This document shows positions 1 to 11,125 of a DNA stretch of 64,000 nt, in pieces. The DNA is from Siphonodentalium dalli. Its lineage: Eukaryota; Mollusca; Scaphopoda; Gadilida; Siphonodentaliidae. The stretch is from NCBI GenBank assembly GCA_032622095.1, contig CP136069.1, positions 122,688,126 through 122,752,125 on the forward strand. Reading direction: 5' to 3'. Each line of letters begins with the position of its first letter. The stretch's first letter is position 1. A program made the translations under genes and the position numbers. Under the pieces are notes generated by a model, which was not told the DNA's origin, searched no databases, and was given only the letters and a program-made list of their open reading frames with translations.

Positions 1-210
1 AACAACAGGCGGACCTCTCCTTGTTAACTTGTTAACCTACAAACGACACCATAGGGAGCGAACAGTTCACACACGAGTGAATAATTTCACGAAACGACAT
101 GACATTACGCTTCTATACTGCAAGATGAATTGGCGACATCATGGGAATATTGACTCCAGTGAGGGCACGGCCGTGGCATTGGGTTACTAAGCTGTTCTCC
201 ATACCAATAT

Positions 211-473
211 TTAACCATTTCATGACGGGAGCTACGCTGGCGCAGCATTAAAATTCCTGTGCCATTGTATTTTCTTATATATTCGGGTGTCCCACATTTA
301 GCCTCGCATACATAGGAGAATGCACCGACTTACAAGGTCAATGTAAATATTGTTAGGCAAATGTATTCTCCTATATATTCGATGCTCCATATGGGAGACT
401 CGCATATATGAGTGAATGCATTGGCACATGATTTTCGCAATATTTCAGGAAGTTCAAGTCATGTAATTGTTAA
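211..473. mobile_element. TTAA-flanked MITE, family A, complete copy
   Basis: TTAA lies at 211-214 and 470-473. The ends are diverged inverted repeats: left CCATTTCATGACGGGAGC, right complement of AGTTCAAGTCATGTAATTG. Inside are two diverged palindromic blocks built on a core like TTCTCCTATATATTCG. It has no coding capacity. The TTAA duplication with CC(C/A)TTT-like ends fits the piggyBac type by established knowledge; the family assignment is an inference. Other copies are at 5556-7930 (interrupted), 33895-34080 (relic) and 58384-58648. Confidence 0.72.
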
Positions 474-2329
474 AGGAGTTTTTAACGGTTTTGTGACTTT
501 TGAGTTGAGCACAAGCTCCTGGCAAACAGTGCTCACTCAATAATAGAAGCACTCAGTGGGCTAACATTAACTCACTTTTTTTGGTATAAATAGGTTTATT
601 GCAAATAAAATAAGCAATGAGCCAGACAACAGGTACGAAGACCTATACAAGTCCGACTCATCAAAATATAAATTACAAAGAAAATTCACGTGATTAACAA
701 AACAAAAAGCAAAACAAAAATAAGTGCATATGCTGATAATGTGCAGTTGATTCAGGAGCCCTTGTGGTGTTAAGAAGCTAGATATTCAATAACTTTCTAA
801 ATTTTAATCGATCTGAGGCTATGTGCATCGGTTTGGGTAATTGGCAAAATAGATCTTTTTGACACCAGAAAATGTATATAGGATTATGCTGTATATAACA
901 TTATCTAATTGCGTTCCTTACCAAAAAAGAGAATGTAAGATTAATAGTCCATTTCGTAACAATATCAATTTCTGTATATGAAGCTCACTTTATCAGTCCA
1001 GATATAGTAAATATCCATGTAACTTTCCCCAACAGGAATCTTGAAATACAGTGTAATATTTCAGGGGAACTTACTTATATTGAGGTGTTTATATAAACAG
1101 GGTAATAACATGAAATATGCTCCAATGGCGTGGGTGCACATGGATGCTGACCACAATTTACCGCACTTATTTCAGAGACTCTCTCACATTGTGTGCGATG
1201 TATGTTCAGTTACACGTGTGTGATGTTGGTGAGCTGTGATGCAGTTTATTCTGTTGCAGTATGAACATACAAGCACAAACTTTCATCTCTCAAATAAGAC
1301 ACACCCATCACAGACCGACATGTAATTACGTGCGCTCGCGCAACAGTATGGCGATCAGACAGATTCGTACCTTGGTGTCACTCTACTCCGTTTCACTCCA
1401 TGACGTCACCAAAAACGACGTAAAACCTCGTGGCGTTCTGACATTTTTACTGTGCCGCGTTTTTGCTATGTTTATATTATGTGTTGTTTTCGATTATTTG
1501 TTTGTCGCCGATATCGCCATTTGTCGGGATTCCCTGTTTCTATATTTAAAATTGGCATGCTCGTAGTGAGCCTCGGCTTCGATTTTTTCTCCCAGGTCAA
1601 AATACGTCAGAGTTATGACAAAAATAGATCGATCTACATTTTCTCCACCAGAACTCTACATCAAAGAGTCTATAGATTCCTTCGGGACCTACATAGACTC
1701 CTTCATTTGGGTATTTTTACTTATAATTGAGAAGTTTTATCATTTTTGGTTCATGCGAAGACCTCTTTTTATCGTGCGGGAAAAGAGAGACATTCAAAAC
1801 GCGATTTCGTAATTCGACGCAATAGGCTGAATAGCCTAACCTTCAGCCGAGTTCCGGGTCAAATACGACGAATGACGTAACACAAAACAAAACGCATTTG
1901 TTGACACCGTTTGAAGAGTTTATTATTACATAAAATGATCGTTATTGATTAATTATTGATTAATTATTGATATTTATTGTTGCATATTGGCTGTTATCAA
2001 TATTTACACAAATGGTATTAATTATTTCTTATAATTGCTCCTTTGGTCAACTTTGACTATCGGAAAATGAAAATGAAAATATGCCACTGAAAAAAATGTA
2101 ATCGATATTAAAGTCTCATCCTTTCGGCAACATGGAATTGGTTTTAATTACTTAAATGATTAATATAGTAATTTGCCTTTTATCTGTGATGAAATGAGAA
2201 ATGGTAATTGTTTTTTTTTTTGCTAACATTAAATTAAATAAATTAAGTAAAATACAGTGAAATTATTTTTTTAATTATTTGTTATTACATTTTTGCGCAC
2301 GTTGGCATCTCTCTGAGTGCATTCTAGTT
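474..2329. other. No gene seen
   Basis: This is AT-rich DNA with only short open frames, none protein-like. At about 590-760 an A-rich segment on the plus strand resembles an antisense LINE 3' tail, but no coding part is attached. At 1940-1980 a short ATTGATTA-type simple repeat occurs. Confidence 0.5.
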
Positions 2330-2532
2330 ACAATTGGTGGTTTGTTGAACTTATTATATGAACATTTCCCGGGTGCACAAACGAACAGAAATCCATCTGA
2401 ACTTATATTATCTTTTCAGATGTCTGTCGTCTGCTCATTTCTCCCGAACACCCATCTGAATGAATAATATACCATTCCAGTGACTACTATTGTAACTGGA
2501 TGGGAGAATCCATTTAGTACAGAAAGGGTTAA
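2330..2532. mobile_element. TTAA MITE, family B, right-hand remnant
   Basis: The right end reads AGTACAGAAAGGG then TTAA (2529-2532). Blocks inside (GAACTTATTATATGAACATT; GAATGAATAATATACCATTC; TGGGAGAATCCA) match the complete copy at 34754-35009 in order. The left end is not recognisable, so I treat it as truncated. Confidence 0.6.
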
Positions 2533-3637
2533 CATAAAGAAGCTCATGATTTGTTTCTCTTGATGTGATATTTCACTACGACGTTGTTATATCACCGTCG
2601 TGCATGAAGATCGATTAAGGACCATCTGACCTCAAATTGTTCATGAACTGGGGCAACTTGTTTAGGCAGAATGGCCATTGTCTTTTTTATTTTGAGGCAA
2701 GTGTTTTTATAGTTACTTATTTTGGTGACAAACTCATTCACCGGGAAGTGTATATACGAAATATGTGGAAAAATGTTTCAGTAACTTCTTTAAAAAAAAC
2801 GTTGAGGTACCATTCATGATCCGTTAAGAATGTAAAATTTTATAAGAGAATATACTCACATTCACTGGAGAGCTAATGCTCTAAGTCGTGCTCCATAATC
2901 AAAATATATATCCACCAAGCAGTTAATTAAAAACTACAAACACATGCCATATTGGAAGACGATATATATCTTCTCGATCTTTATCAGATCTGCAATTCCT
3001 GTTTTCCGTGATAGGCGTTCTCGACAAACGCGTGGCACATGACGTAAATGATTCTAATGAAGGTAGGTTATGAAAACTTTCACCACGGAAAAGTAACCGT
3101 ATATATTGTTCGCCAGAGGCAACTGGCTGCGCTTGAGTATACACTCGCTTTTGTGTTAGTATATTCCGACTTCGATTGGATCAATTGCCATTAAATTTTT
3201 ATTGGCTATGGTTACAAGCTATGTGTGCCTGTCGAGTGGTCGATGCTTATTTGTCAATATGTTTGTGTATTGTTGACTGTGCGATCAAGATGATGGTTAA
3301 GGTTGATCGATGACAGGGTGACATTCGTTACCCGGACATGGCGTACTACAGTATAGCGTCTCAATTATCCTCAATACTCACTCCCGGTTAAGTGTACGTT
3401 CACACAGCTGTCGGTAAATTGTCTGGCAAATTTTCACGAAATTCTTCATAATTATGTAGCTTATAATAGCTATCTTTATATTGGACACTTTTGAATGATA
3501 ATTTATGGAAGTATAGAATATATGTCTTTTATATATTTTATAGGTGTCGTTAATTTATCGCTTATCATAGTTACTTCTACGATTTATTGCACGATTGATT
3601 CTTGCCAGCTATTTGAGGCTAAACTTTTTGGCTCGAC
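2533..3637. other. No gene seen
   Basis: No protein-like frame, RNA gene or clear repeat was recognised. It separates two transposon remnants. Confidence 0.45.
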
Positions 3638-3785
3638 CATGCCACGAATCTCTACTCTGACTAACGCCCATAGAGATCATATTCCACCAGTACAAAACCT
3701 TGGAACTTATTGAAGTTTTGACAGGGAACCGTATACAGTCGAAAAATTAACACGGGGAATATATTTCTTAGTTGTTATCTGTTTC

Positions 3786-4617
3786 TTAAAGGTACGGTTG
3801 GCCTTGGCGGTGGGTATCCTGTGAAAATATTTCCACCCGTCAAAAACCTCCACAAACAGAAAGAACATCAAAATGTAGACAGACTTTGTCCGTATATAAA
3901 TAAGAAATATCGCATAAACAGTATGTTATTCTCATATGTTTAACGATTGTTATGTAAACAATAGCATAAAAAGTTACTTTTCTGGTGTTTGTTTATATTC
4001 TGATGGTAAACATAAATAGAGGATCTCACATGAGTTTCTATTTTATACGGAATTTATCAACCGAGTTCACTAAATTTGATTTGAGCCGAGGTTTACCGAG
4101 GCTCAAATAGAATTTAGTGGACGAGGTTGATAAATTACGTATAAAATAGGACGAGTGTGAGATACCTTTTATTACATGATCAAATAAACGCGAAGCAACG
4201 CGAAGTTTCACCGAAAACAACGATCATAAACTGCAGCGGTCGCAAGTCATTTAAAGAACTGCGTGACGTCATCGCACGCGCTGATATTAAACGTGTGACT
4301 TACCGATAATTATGAAACTGCTTTTATGGGCAATTTATGTGATAAAGAGCGTTCTTTGTTGGTGAATTCCTGATATGGAACTAATAAAGAGCGCTTATAC
4401 CATTTGTGTGTGATTAGCCAGTAGCATTGTGCTGACGTCTGTAACCCAATCAGGCTCTTGCTTAGGTAAAATATAGTAGGTATTTATGATAACATGATGT
4501 TTACGCGATGGTCATGGTATATATGAACGAAACTGTATGCGTTTTAATGTTTTTCTGTTTACGGTGTTTGGAACAAATATGAATATTTTCGACAATTAAG
4601 GCCTCACGTGCCTTTAA
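3786..4617. mobile_element. TTAA MITE, family D, copy 1, nested in family L
   Basis: TTAA at 3786-3789 and 4614-4617 flanks ends AGGTACGGTTGGCC and, on the complement, AGGCACGTGAGGCC. The copy at 46455-46956 has the same ends and TTAA and is inverted relative to this one. This copy is about 330 bp longer because another sequence sits at about 4012-4340. It is non-coding; the piggyBac-like label is an inference from TTAA. Confidence 0.8.
4012..4340. mobile_element. Fold-back insertion (family F3) nested in family D
   Basis: This block is absent from the family D copy at 46455-46956. It holds a strong imperfect hairpin at 4022-4165 with arms of about 70 bp (GATCTCACATGAG...; complement ...GTGTGAGATAC). 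ATAAA occurs at both junctions and may be a short target duplication, but AT-richness makes this weak. The hairpin at 54383-54529 starts the same way (GAGGATCTC) and has the same layout. Confidence 0.65.
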
Positions 4618-5044
4618 TGACTTCACTGTAGGTGAATGTCCCAACTCAAAATCGCATGCTTTTATCTGACTCGTGTGAGCCGATATCGTAATAAACATCG
4701 AATTAATTACCCATAATTGTGAGCGACGCAAAGCAAAATCGCTCACCAATTCCTTAAATACTGAAATTTCTAGTTGGGCCTTCACCGACAGTGAAGTACA
4801 TTATTAAGTAACAGATAATAACTATATATTTTCCCCGCGTTATTTTGTCGACTTTATAAAGTTTCCTGTCAAAATATAAAAAAAGTTACAAGGTTTTGTA
4901 CTGGTGCAATATGATATATACGTAGCCAGAGTAGAGATTCATGACATGATCTACCTTTTGGCAAACTCATCACTGATTTTATAATTTCTCGGGTTGATTG
5001 GGTGTTATAAATATATATTTACACACTAAGTGTTGTCATCACTA

Positions 5045-5525
5045 AATCCAGCAGTCTGATTGGTCGGCACCCACGTGGCTAGTTGCAGTTATTTCTCGGT
5101 GAATGCGCAACGCCTCATAACACCAAGCTCATAACACCATCGATATGTCATTGGGTTTGGAAAGACGAACGCGTAATGTTTTGGGCGCATTTGGACTCGC
5201 GCAGGATTGACTTAATACATCATCGGGTTTCAATATGAAGAGAAATTGTTCCTATTAACTTTTGCCAAGGGTGCTATTGGGTATTTTGGGCTGTTCTTGT
5301 CACGATACACTTTTCGATTTAAATACATTTACAAAAGTGGCTTTTTCGCTAAATGTATATAAATATAAGGATTAACTGTCATGTGGACTATTTTTATGGT
5401 GATGTAACCGTGAGGTAAGTGGTCATAACTTGTATGTAAAACCCTTCGGGTTTTACACAAGTTATGTCCACTTACCTCACGGTTACTTCTCCATAAAAAC
5501 AGCCCACGTGACAGTTAATCCTTAT
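5045..5525. mobile_element. Fold-back MITE, family F1, copy 1
   Basis: About 480 bp, ending in a 161-bp near-perfect hairpin at 5365-5525 (outer arm ATAAGGATTAACTGTCATGT, loop around AACCCTTCGGGTT). The whole unit recurs as its reverse complement at 61673-62145, with hairpin at 61673-61833. Landmarks shared by both copies are the CCACGTGG site, the AACGCGTAATGTTTTGGGCG block and the AAATACATTTACAAAAGTGG block. It is non-coding. Confidence 0.82.
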
Positions 5526-5736
5526 ATGTTATCTGAATGGTGGCGTTCGTTTTAATTAACCAGTTCACGACGGGAGCTTCCTGAATATTTGCGAAAATCA
5601 TGTGCCAATGCATTGTCTGATATATGCGAGTCTACCATATGTCGCCTTTCATATGTAAGAGAATGAATTGGCCTAACAAAATTTATATTACTTTTTATAT
5701 CTGTTAAAATATGTTAGCAAAAAATGAAAAACAATC

Positions 5737-7446
5737 AGGGGGGGGGGGGGTAGTAAAAAATTTGCAGGAAGGTATGCCGTTTTTTTGCATCTGGCATTTT
5801 CGGGGACCCACCCCCCCCCCCAAACCTGCAACAACAATAAAATTTTAGTCCCAATTTTTTGACACCCACCCCCCAAATATCACTAAAATTGGTCTAAAAT
5901 CTCATAAAACTCTACTGATATCACTCTTATGACTGGGAATGATCTCAATTAGTTCAAATAACAGTTTAACCTGTTTCAGAAGCTGTTTTAATTGAAAAAA
6001 AGTTTTATAAATTGCTGATCATCTGTTAACCTAGATCATTGTGCAGAATACACAAAATTTCTAACTATTTCCTGATTAGTCTGTTAACCAGCCCTTTATC
6101 TAACATATTCCATACCACTTATGTTAGTCTACTGGACCAACTTAGTTCCAAAATACTAAACTAGCTGAAACAGGCTCCCTTTGGGAGCCTATATTCAGCA
6201 TCGGAGATACCCGCGGCCCTTTGTTGGACTTCGCACACATTTTGATCTTAGACAGACCCTTCACTTAGCGGCGACCCCTGTGTGCGCTTCAAGCAAATTT
6301 GGTCATTGAAACATTTTGATTTATATATATTGTTTTAATATACTTTTTTTTAAAGATTGAATTCCTTGCTCAATTTAACAAAACCAATTTAATTTTTTTT
6401 TAAATAAATTTTTAAAAACTAATACCATTATAACATCCTCCAGGGTACACCGAGTCACCACACCAAATTTGGGTGAACTCGGTCCAGGGGTCTGAGAGAA
6501 AACTCCAGACATATCCTACTCGTTTATATATAGATGACAAGCAGTCACAGCACTATACCAGGCTTGGATACTTTCGGTCTTGTGAGAGATCACTGAGTTG
6601 AAAGACATGCAAATAATTCACTGATTGGATTGATGCACTGATGACAGATATTTTCTACCCATTGATAGTCACATTAATGTTTGAGACAGTTGCTCGCTCT
6701 TTTTCTATGCACAAAATGATCTAGGCATTAGTTGCATCAGGACAAGTTGACTTATATATGCAAACTTAGGTCATTGTACAGGACACACACAATTCCATAA
6801 TTTCTAACCATTTCCCGATTAGTCTGTCAACCAGCCCATTATCTAGCATTATGCCTTAACACTTTTGTTAGTCTACTGGAGCAACCTCTGTTATAATAAA
6901 TGACAAACAGTCACTATGCCAGACTTGGATATTTTAGGTGTTGTGAGAGTAACAGATCATATGAGTTGATAGAGATGCAAATATTTCACTGATTGGCTTG
7001 ATGCACTGATGAACAGTGTGATGACAGTTATATTCTAGCCATTGATAGTCACATTAATGTTTGAGGCAATTGCTCTTTTTCCATGCACACAATGATCTTG
7101 GCTTTAGTTACATCAAGACAAGTTTATATATTTCTCGAAGCTTCATTCCGAAGGGTGTCTGGAAGGAATTTTTTCACCCCACCGCCCCATATGCAACATG
7201 GCTTATAGCTTAATGTCATCTATCCTAAGGCCCATATGAGATCCCAGTAACATAAATATGGTGTTTTTGCAGTAATAAATTCTTATAATATGTTTTAAAC
7301 TGTTACAAATGTCATATAAGGGCACAAAAGGTTTTTAGTAAAAAATTTGCATGAGGGTGTAAAAAACACGTTTTTTTGCCCCTCGGACCAGCCACCACCC
7401 CGGCATACCTTCCTGCAAATTTTTTACTACCCCCCCCCCCTGATAA
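5737..7446. mobile_element. Insertion with G-tract/C-tract ends
   Basis: The ends are inverted: CAGGGGGG... then TAGTAAAAAATTTGCAGG and AAGGTATGCCG on the left, and the exact complement up to about 7446 on the right, giving about 42-bp inverted repeats with long homopolymer G/C. CAGGG ends are typical of hAT elements, but I could not find a matching 8-bp duplication (AAAAACAA against ATAAACAA at best). The interior carries two copies of a repeat also present at 17955-18560. Confidence 0.55.
6010..7135. repeat. Two diverged copies of a dispersed repeat
   Basis: Blocks such as AACTATTTCCTGATTAGTCT, TTAGTCTACTGGA(G/C)CAAC, ATGACA(A/G)(A/G)CAGTCAC and ATTGATAGTCACATTAATGT occur in order twice (6010-6720 with an extra block at 6170-6540; 6766-7135), and again at 17955-18560. 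There is no open frame. The origin is unknown. Confidence 0.7.
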
Positions 7447-7958
7447 ACAAAAAATGATAAAAATCCTGTGCCAATGTATTCTCTTATATATGCGAGTCAA
7501 CCATAGGTCGCCTTGCATATATAAGAGAATGCATTGGCCTAACAAATTTTATAATATTTTTTATTGTTAAAGAATGTAAGAAAAAATTATACAAAATTAT
7601 AAAATTGTTAAAGAATATAAGAAAACAATTGATAAAAAATGATAAAAATTGTTAAAGAATGTCAGAAAAAATGAATTTTCTTTTTTACAATAATGTACGA
7701 AAAAATTATAAAAAATTATAAAAATTGTTAAAGAATATAAGAATTTTTTTTATAAAAATTGTTAAAGAATTTAAGAAAAATTGATAAAAAAATATAAAAA
7801 TTGTTAGGGCAATGCATTCTCTTATATATATATGCGAGGCGATCTATGGTCGGCTCACATATATAAGAGAATGCATAGACACAGGGTCTTTAATGTTGCG
7901 CCAGCGCAGCTCCCGCTTTGAAAGGGTTAACCACAAGATAAACACAACCTCCTCCGGG

Positions 7959-7965
7959 TATAAAA
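7959..7965 (+). promoter_or_regulatory. TATA-like box at the LINE 5' end
   Basis: GGGTATAAAATGG lies about 20 bp before the first 5' tandem repeat and 29 bp after the family A TTAA end. It matches the TATA consensus well. Many LINEs use TATA-less internal promoters, so a role in transcription is an inference. Confidence 0.4.
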
Positions 7966-7980
7966 TGGATGCCATCAGGA

Positions 7981-8335
7981 GCACTGCGGAGAAAGGGTAG
8001 GCATGGGCTGTACCATGCTACACCCCACATACTCCAATTGGCACTGCAGAGAAAGGGTAGACAGGGCTGTACCATGCTACACCCTACACACTCCAATTGG
8101 CACTGCAGAGAAAGGGTAGACATGGGCTGTACCATGCTACACCCTACACACTCCAACTGGTAGGCATGGGCTTATCCATGCTACACTCTACACACCACAT
8201 TACCAACTGGCACTGCAGAGAAAGGGTAGGCATGGGCTGATCCATGCTACACTCTATTCACCCCATTACCAACGGGCACTGCAGAGGAAGGGTAGGCATG
8301 GGCTGATCCATGCTACACCCAATGCACACCAAAAC
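7981..8335 (+). repeat. Tandem 59-66-bp repeats in the LINE 5' region
   Basis: About six units begin GCACTGC(A/G)GAG(A/G)AAGGGTAG and contain ATGGGCTG(T/A)(A/T)CCATGCTACA. Unit starts are at 7981, 8041, 8100, a partial unit at about 8160, 8210 and 8276. The last unit runs into the first Met codon of the 2A frame (8310). Tandem monomers ahead of LINE coding regions can carry promoter activity in other animals; that is an analogy here. Confidence 0.8.
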
Positions 8336-8772
8336 AAAAACACCAGGCTCTACGCAACAAAAATATGGGCTGAACCATACTATACCCCTAACAGATAGCC
8401 ACAAAAGGAGATATGGGAACAGAACAACGGCAAAACACCTGCGCCTCCTCCTTATCATCGCTGGCATCGAACAAAACCCGGGGCCCAAAAAAAGCGAAAA
8501 AGAAAGCTCACACTAAGCAAAAGGAAAAATCAGTATACCCTTGCGGAGTATGTGAATGAGCAGTGACATGGACAGTCAGCGTAGGAGTATGCTGCGATAG
8601 CTGTGATGTTTGGCATCACTACTCATGCGTAGACCTAGACACAGCAGAAGTCCACTCACTAGAAGAAAGACCCAGCAAAGAATGGAAATGCATGAAATGT
8701 GACAGCATCAACATCGAGAGCTTCACATTCCATAGCTATGAGTCAGTACCTCCAACTACTACCAAACACTAA
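8310..8772 (+). pseudogene. LINE N-terminal region: 2A-like motif and PHD finger
   Basis: The first frame (8310-8516) ends in a hydrophobic stretch LRLLLII followed by AGIEQNPGP (8460-8486), a match to the 2A ribosome-skipping consensus D(V/I)ExNPGP except that D is G. A run of seven A (8487-8493) follows directly. In the frame reached by a one-base shift, a Lys-rich linker leads to a PHD-type C4HC3 finger: YPCGVC, CCDSCDVWHHYSC and WKCMKC (about 8536-8700), with one in-frame TGA at about 8557. By family knowledge 2A lets one reading frame yield separate proteins and can act as a signal at the N-terminus of LINE products. The D-to-G change could weaken it. Confidence 0.8.
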
Positions 8773-8798
8773 GCCATCTAGACAGCTCCATCCGAAGT

Positions 8799-9650
8799 AT
8801 GAACTCAATTTTCGACCCGACCCATACTAGTAGTCCCAAAGCAGACACAACTCTAGGCTCAGCATCAAGATCGAACAGATTAGCATCCCAAAATACCTTT
8901 AACACACCAAGGAAAGACAATCTCAGATTGCTAATTGTTAATTGTAGAAGCCTAGTCCGCAACAAAGAGGAACTGGAAATTGCAACCACCAACATAAAGC
9001 CTGATGTTATCATCGATACAGAGTCATGGCTAAAAGGAAAGAAGCCAGGTAAAGAACCAGCTCAAAATGCCACCAAGTCAGCTGAATTCTTTCCCGAAGA
9101 CTATACTGCCTATAGGAATGACCGAGATACGACGGGTGAAGGAGTCTTCATTGCCATTCACCAGAAAGCAGTTGCAATAGAGAAGACAGAATACATCACC
9201 AACTGCGAAATTGAATGGATAAAACTGTCAATACAAGGAGGCAAGGATATACACGTGGGAAGTTTCTAGAAAGAAAAATCCACCAAAGCACTGATGAAAA
9301 AGACTGACTCCAGTTTCATCCTCGGAGGAGATTTTAATTGCCCTGACATCGACTGGGATACAATGACTGTACGGCCAGGGGCATAAGACCGAGAGATTCA
9401 GAATGACCTCATCGACGTATGTGCGAAATTAGGACTAAAACAGGTACAGGAGGACCCAACCAGGGAAGGAAACCTACTGGACCTAATCATAACAAACAAC
9501 CCATCACTTATAAAATCCACCACTACAATACCTGGCATATCAGACCACAATATGATCATTGCTGACTGTTCTCCAACTCCATCCTACAACAAACCGGTAC
9601 AGAGAACTTGATATCTATTTCACAAGGCAAATTGGACTGACATAGCTGCA
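8799..9650 (+). pseudogene. LINE endonuclease domain (broken)
   Basis: The open part 8799-9269 holds LLIVNCRSL (Asn in the first active-site motif) and DVIIDTESWL (the catalytic Glu motif). Past a TAG at 9267, the same region continues with GGDFNCPDIDW, LLDLIITNNPSL and GISDHNMI, the D-N and S-D-H signatures of the exonuclease-endonuclease-phosphatase fold. All core motifs can be seen, but stops at 9267 and about 9385 break the frame. The enzyme nicks target DNA to prime reverse transcription. Confidence 0.85.
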
Positions 9651-9653
9651 GAT

Positions 9654-11086
9654 GTGGAGAAGATAGCGGTGCAAATAGAAGATTTTCCGACAGATACCAA
9701 CATCGATGTCATGTGGAACTACTTTCTCGATTCCGTCAAAGAAGTCGTGGAAAAAAGAGTGCCAAAAGCGCCAAGATGTCGACGTAAACAACCACCATGG
9801 ATAAATAGAAGACTCAAACTACTCCTAAGGAAAAAAGCAAGACTACACAGGAAAGCTAAAGAAGCAGGAAGTTGGAAAGAGTACAAATACCACCAGAAGA
9901 AATGTAGAAGAGAATTAAGGAAAGCAGAGCAATAACATGTAAACACCATAATAAAGAAGGGGAAGGAAAGGAAAACATCCAAACCTTTTTGGAGCTACAT
10001 GAAGGCCAGAAAACAAGAGAGAACAGGTACGCCACCGCTAAAAGCAGGAACATCACTCACAAACGATGCAAGAGAGAAAGCGGAGCTATTAAATAAACAA
10101 TTTCAGTCGGTTTTCACCATAAGTACTGATGAAGAGCTACCATCCATACCGCAGAACAGTGTAAACATCAAGATACTGGAAATCACAGAAGAAGGGATAA
10201 AGAAGCTTCTGGAAGATATCAAACCATCAAAGGCACCAGGTCCAGACAACATCCCTAATAAAGTACTCAAAATACTGGCCAATGTATTGGCGAAACCCAT
10301 CACCACCATATTTAACAAATCCATAGAGACAGGCACCCTTCCAGAAGACTGGCTGAACGCAAATATAACACCAGTTTATAAGAAAGGAGATGTACACCAA
10401 CCATCAAACTACAGACCAGTTTCACTTACATGTACTTCAACATGCTGTAAACTACTAGAGCACGTCCTGTGTAGACACAACCGCGACCATCTGAAACTCT
10501 GCAACCTACTTACTGATAGAAACCACGGATTTAGATATGGTCACTCATGTGTAACCCAGCTTGTAAACAACACACAAGTTCTACTATCGTCTTTCGACTC
10601 GGAGAAACAAACAGATATGGCAATTCTCGACTTTTCCAAAGCCATTGACACGGTACCACACCAGAGTCTATTATGCAAACTGAAGTCGTATGGAATCACC
10701 GGACCTATACACACCTGGTTGACAAGCTTCTTAACAAAAAGGCATATGAGAGTAGTGTTGGAAGGAGAAACATCCAAAAGTGTTCTAGTGGAATCGGGAG
10801 TACCGGGTCAGTACCCCACGGCAAAGTACTAGGACCTCTACTATTCCTCTGCCACATCAATGACCTTCCAAAAGCAGTCAAATCAGAAGTAAGACTCTTT
10901 GCTGACGACTGCATCCTATACCGCCAGATAAATGGCCACCAAGACCACACCAAACTACAACAGGAACTGACATCACTAGAAGAGTGGGCAAAAACTTGTG
11001 GGATGAGATTTAATATCGGAAAACATCGTTCATCTACCAACTTGACAATCAAATTCTGCAAACAGTCAAACAAAGCGTTTACCTAG
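9654..11086 (+). pseudogene. LINE reverse transcriptase (broken)
   Basis: 9654-9935 codes the basic linker (PPWINRRLKLLLRKKARLHR). 9999-10832 codes RT blocks: KAPGPDNIPNKVLK, ITPVYKKGDVHQPSNYRPVS, HGFRYGHSC and motif A AILDFSKAIDTVPHQ. After a frameshift near 10810 the other frame gives motif B GSVPHGKVLGPLLF and motif C LFADDCILYR with both catalytic Asp present, then KWTTQS. Motif A has I for the usual F before D. The sequence ends before the C-terminal part. Confidence 0.88.
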
Positions 11087-11125
11087 GATTGACCATCACA
11101 GACGACCTAAAGTGGACAACGCAAA

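Larger units (their letters stand above)
3638..4951. mobile_element. Long-TIR MITE (family L), copy 1, carrying a nested insertion
   Basis: The left arm (CATGCCACGAATCTCTACTC, continuing to about 3780) is the inverted complement of the right arm (about 4800-4951, ending GAGATTCATGACATG), so the terminal inverted repeats are about 150 bp. A second copy at 56294-56796 shares both arms and lacks the 832-bp block at 3786-4617. The element proper is therefore about 0.5 kb and non-coding. I could not fix its target duplication. The superfamily is unknown. Confidence 0.75.
5556..7930. mobile_element. TTAA MITE, family A, interrupted copy
   Basis: The left end is TTAA at 5556-5559 followed by CCAGTTCACGACGGGAGC. 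The right end is GCTCCCGCTTTGAAAGGG followed by TTAA at 7927-7930. The family hairpin blocks (TTCTCTTATATATGCGAG and complement) appear at about 5610-5680, 7465-7535 and 7805-7880. Between 5739 and 7440 a separate element has inserted. The segment 7555-7800 is a degenerate tandem run of TTGTTAAAGAATGTAAGAAA-like units that expands this copy. Confidence 0.7.
7931..11125 (+). mobile_element. CR1-like non-LTR retrotransposon, decayed
   Basis: In order: a TATA-like box, tandem 60-66-bp 5' repeats, a 2A-like motif, a PHD finger, an apurinic-type endonuclease and a reverse transcriptase of LINE type. PHD plus endonuclease plus RT is a known layout in CR1/L2-like elements, and 2A-like motifs at the N-terminus of such elements are known from sea urchins and other marine animals. 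The frame is broken by stops (about 8557, 9267, 9934) and frameshifts (8487-8493, about 10810). Sequence after GLTITDDLKW (about 11115) is unrelated, so the 3' end is missing. It is not able to move on its own. Confidence 0.88.

Noticed and set aside
6168..6540. A possible SINE or other small element (GGCTCCCTTTGGGAGCC; AACTCGGTCCAGGGGTC)
   Set aside because: Only one copy is in the window and no internal promoter boxes or target duplication could be confirmed.
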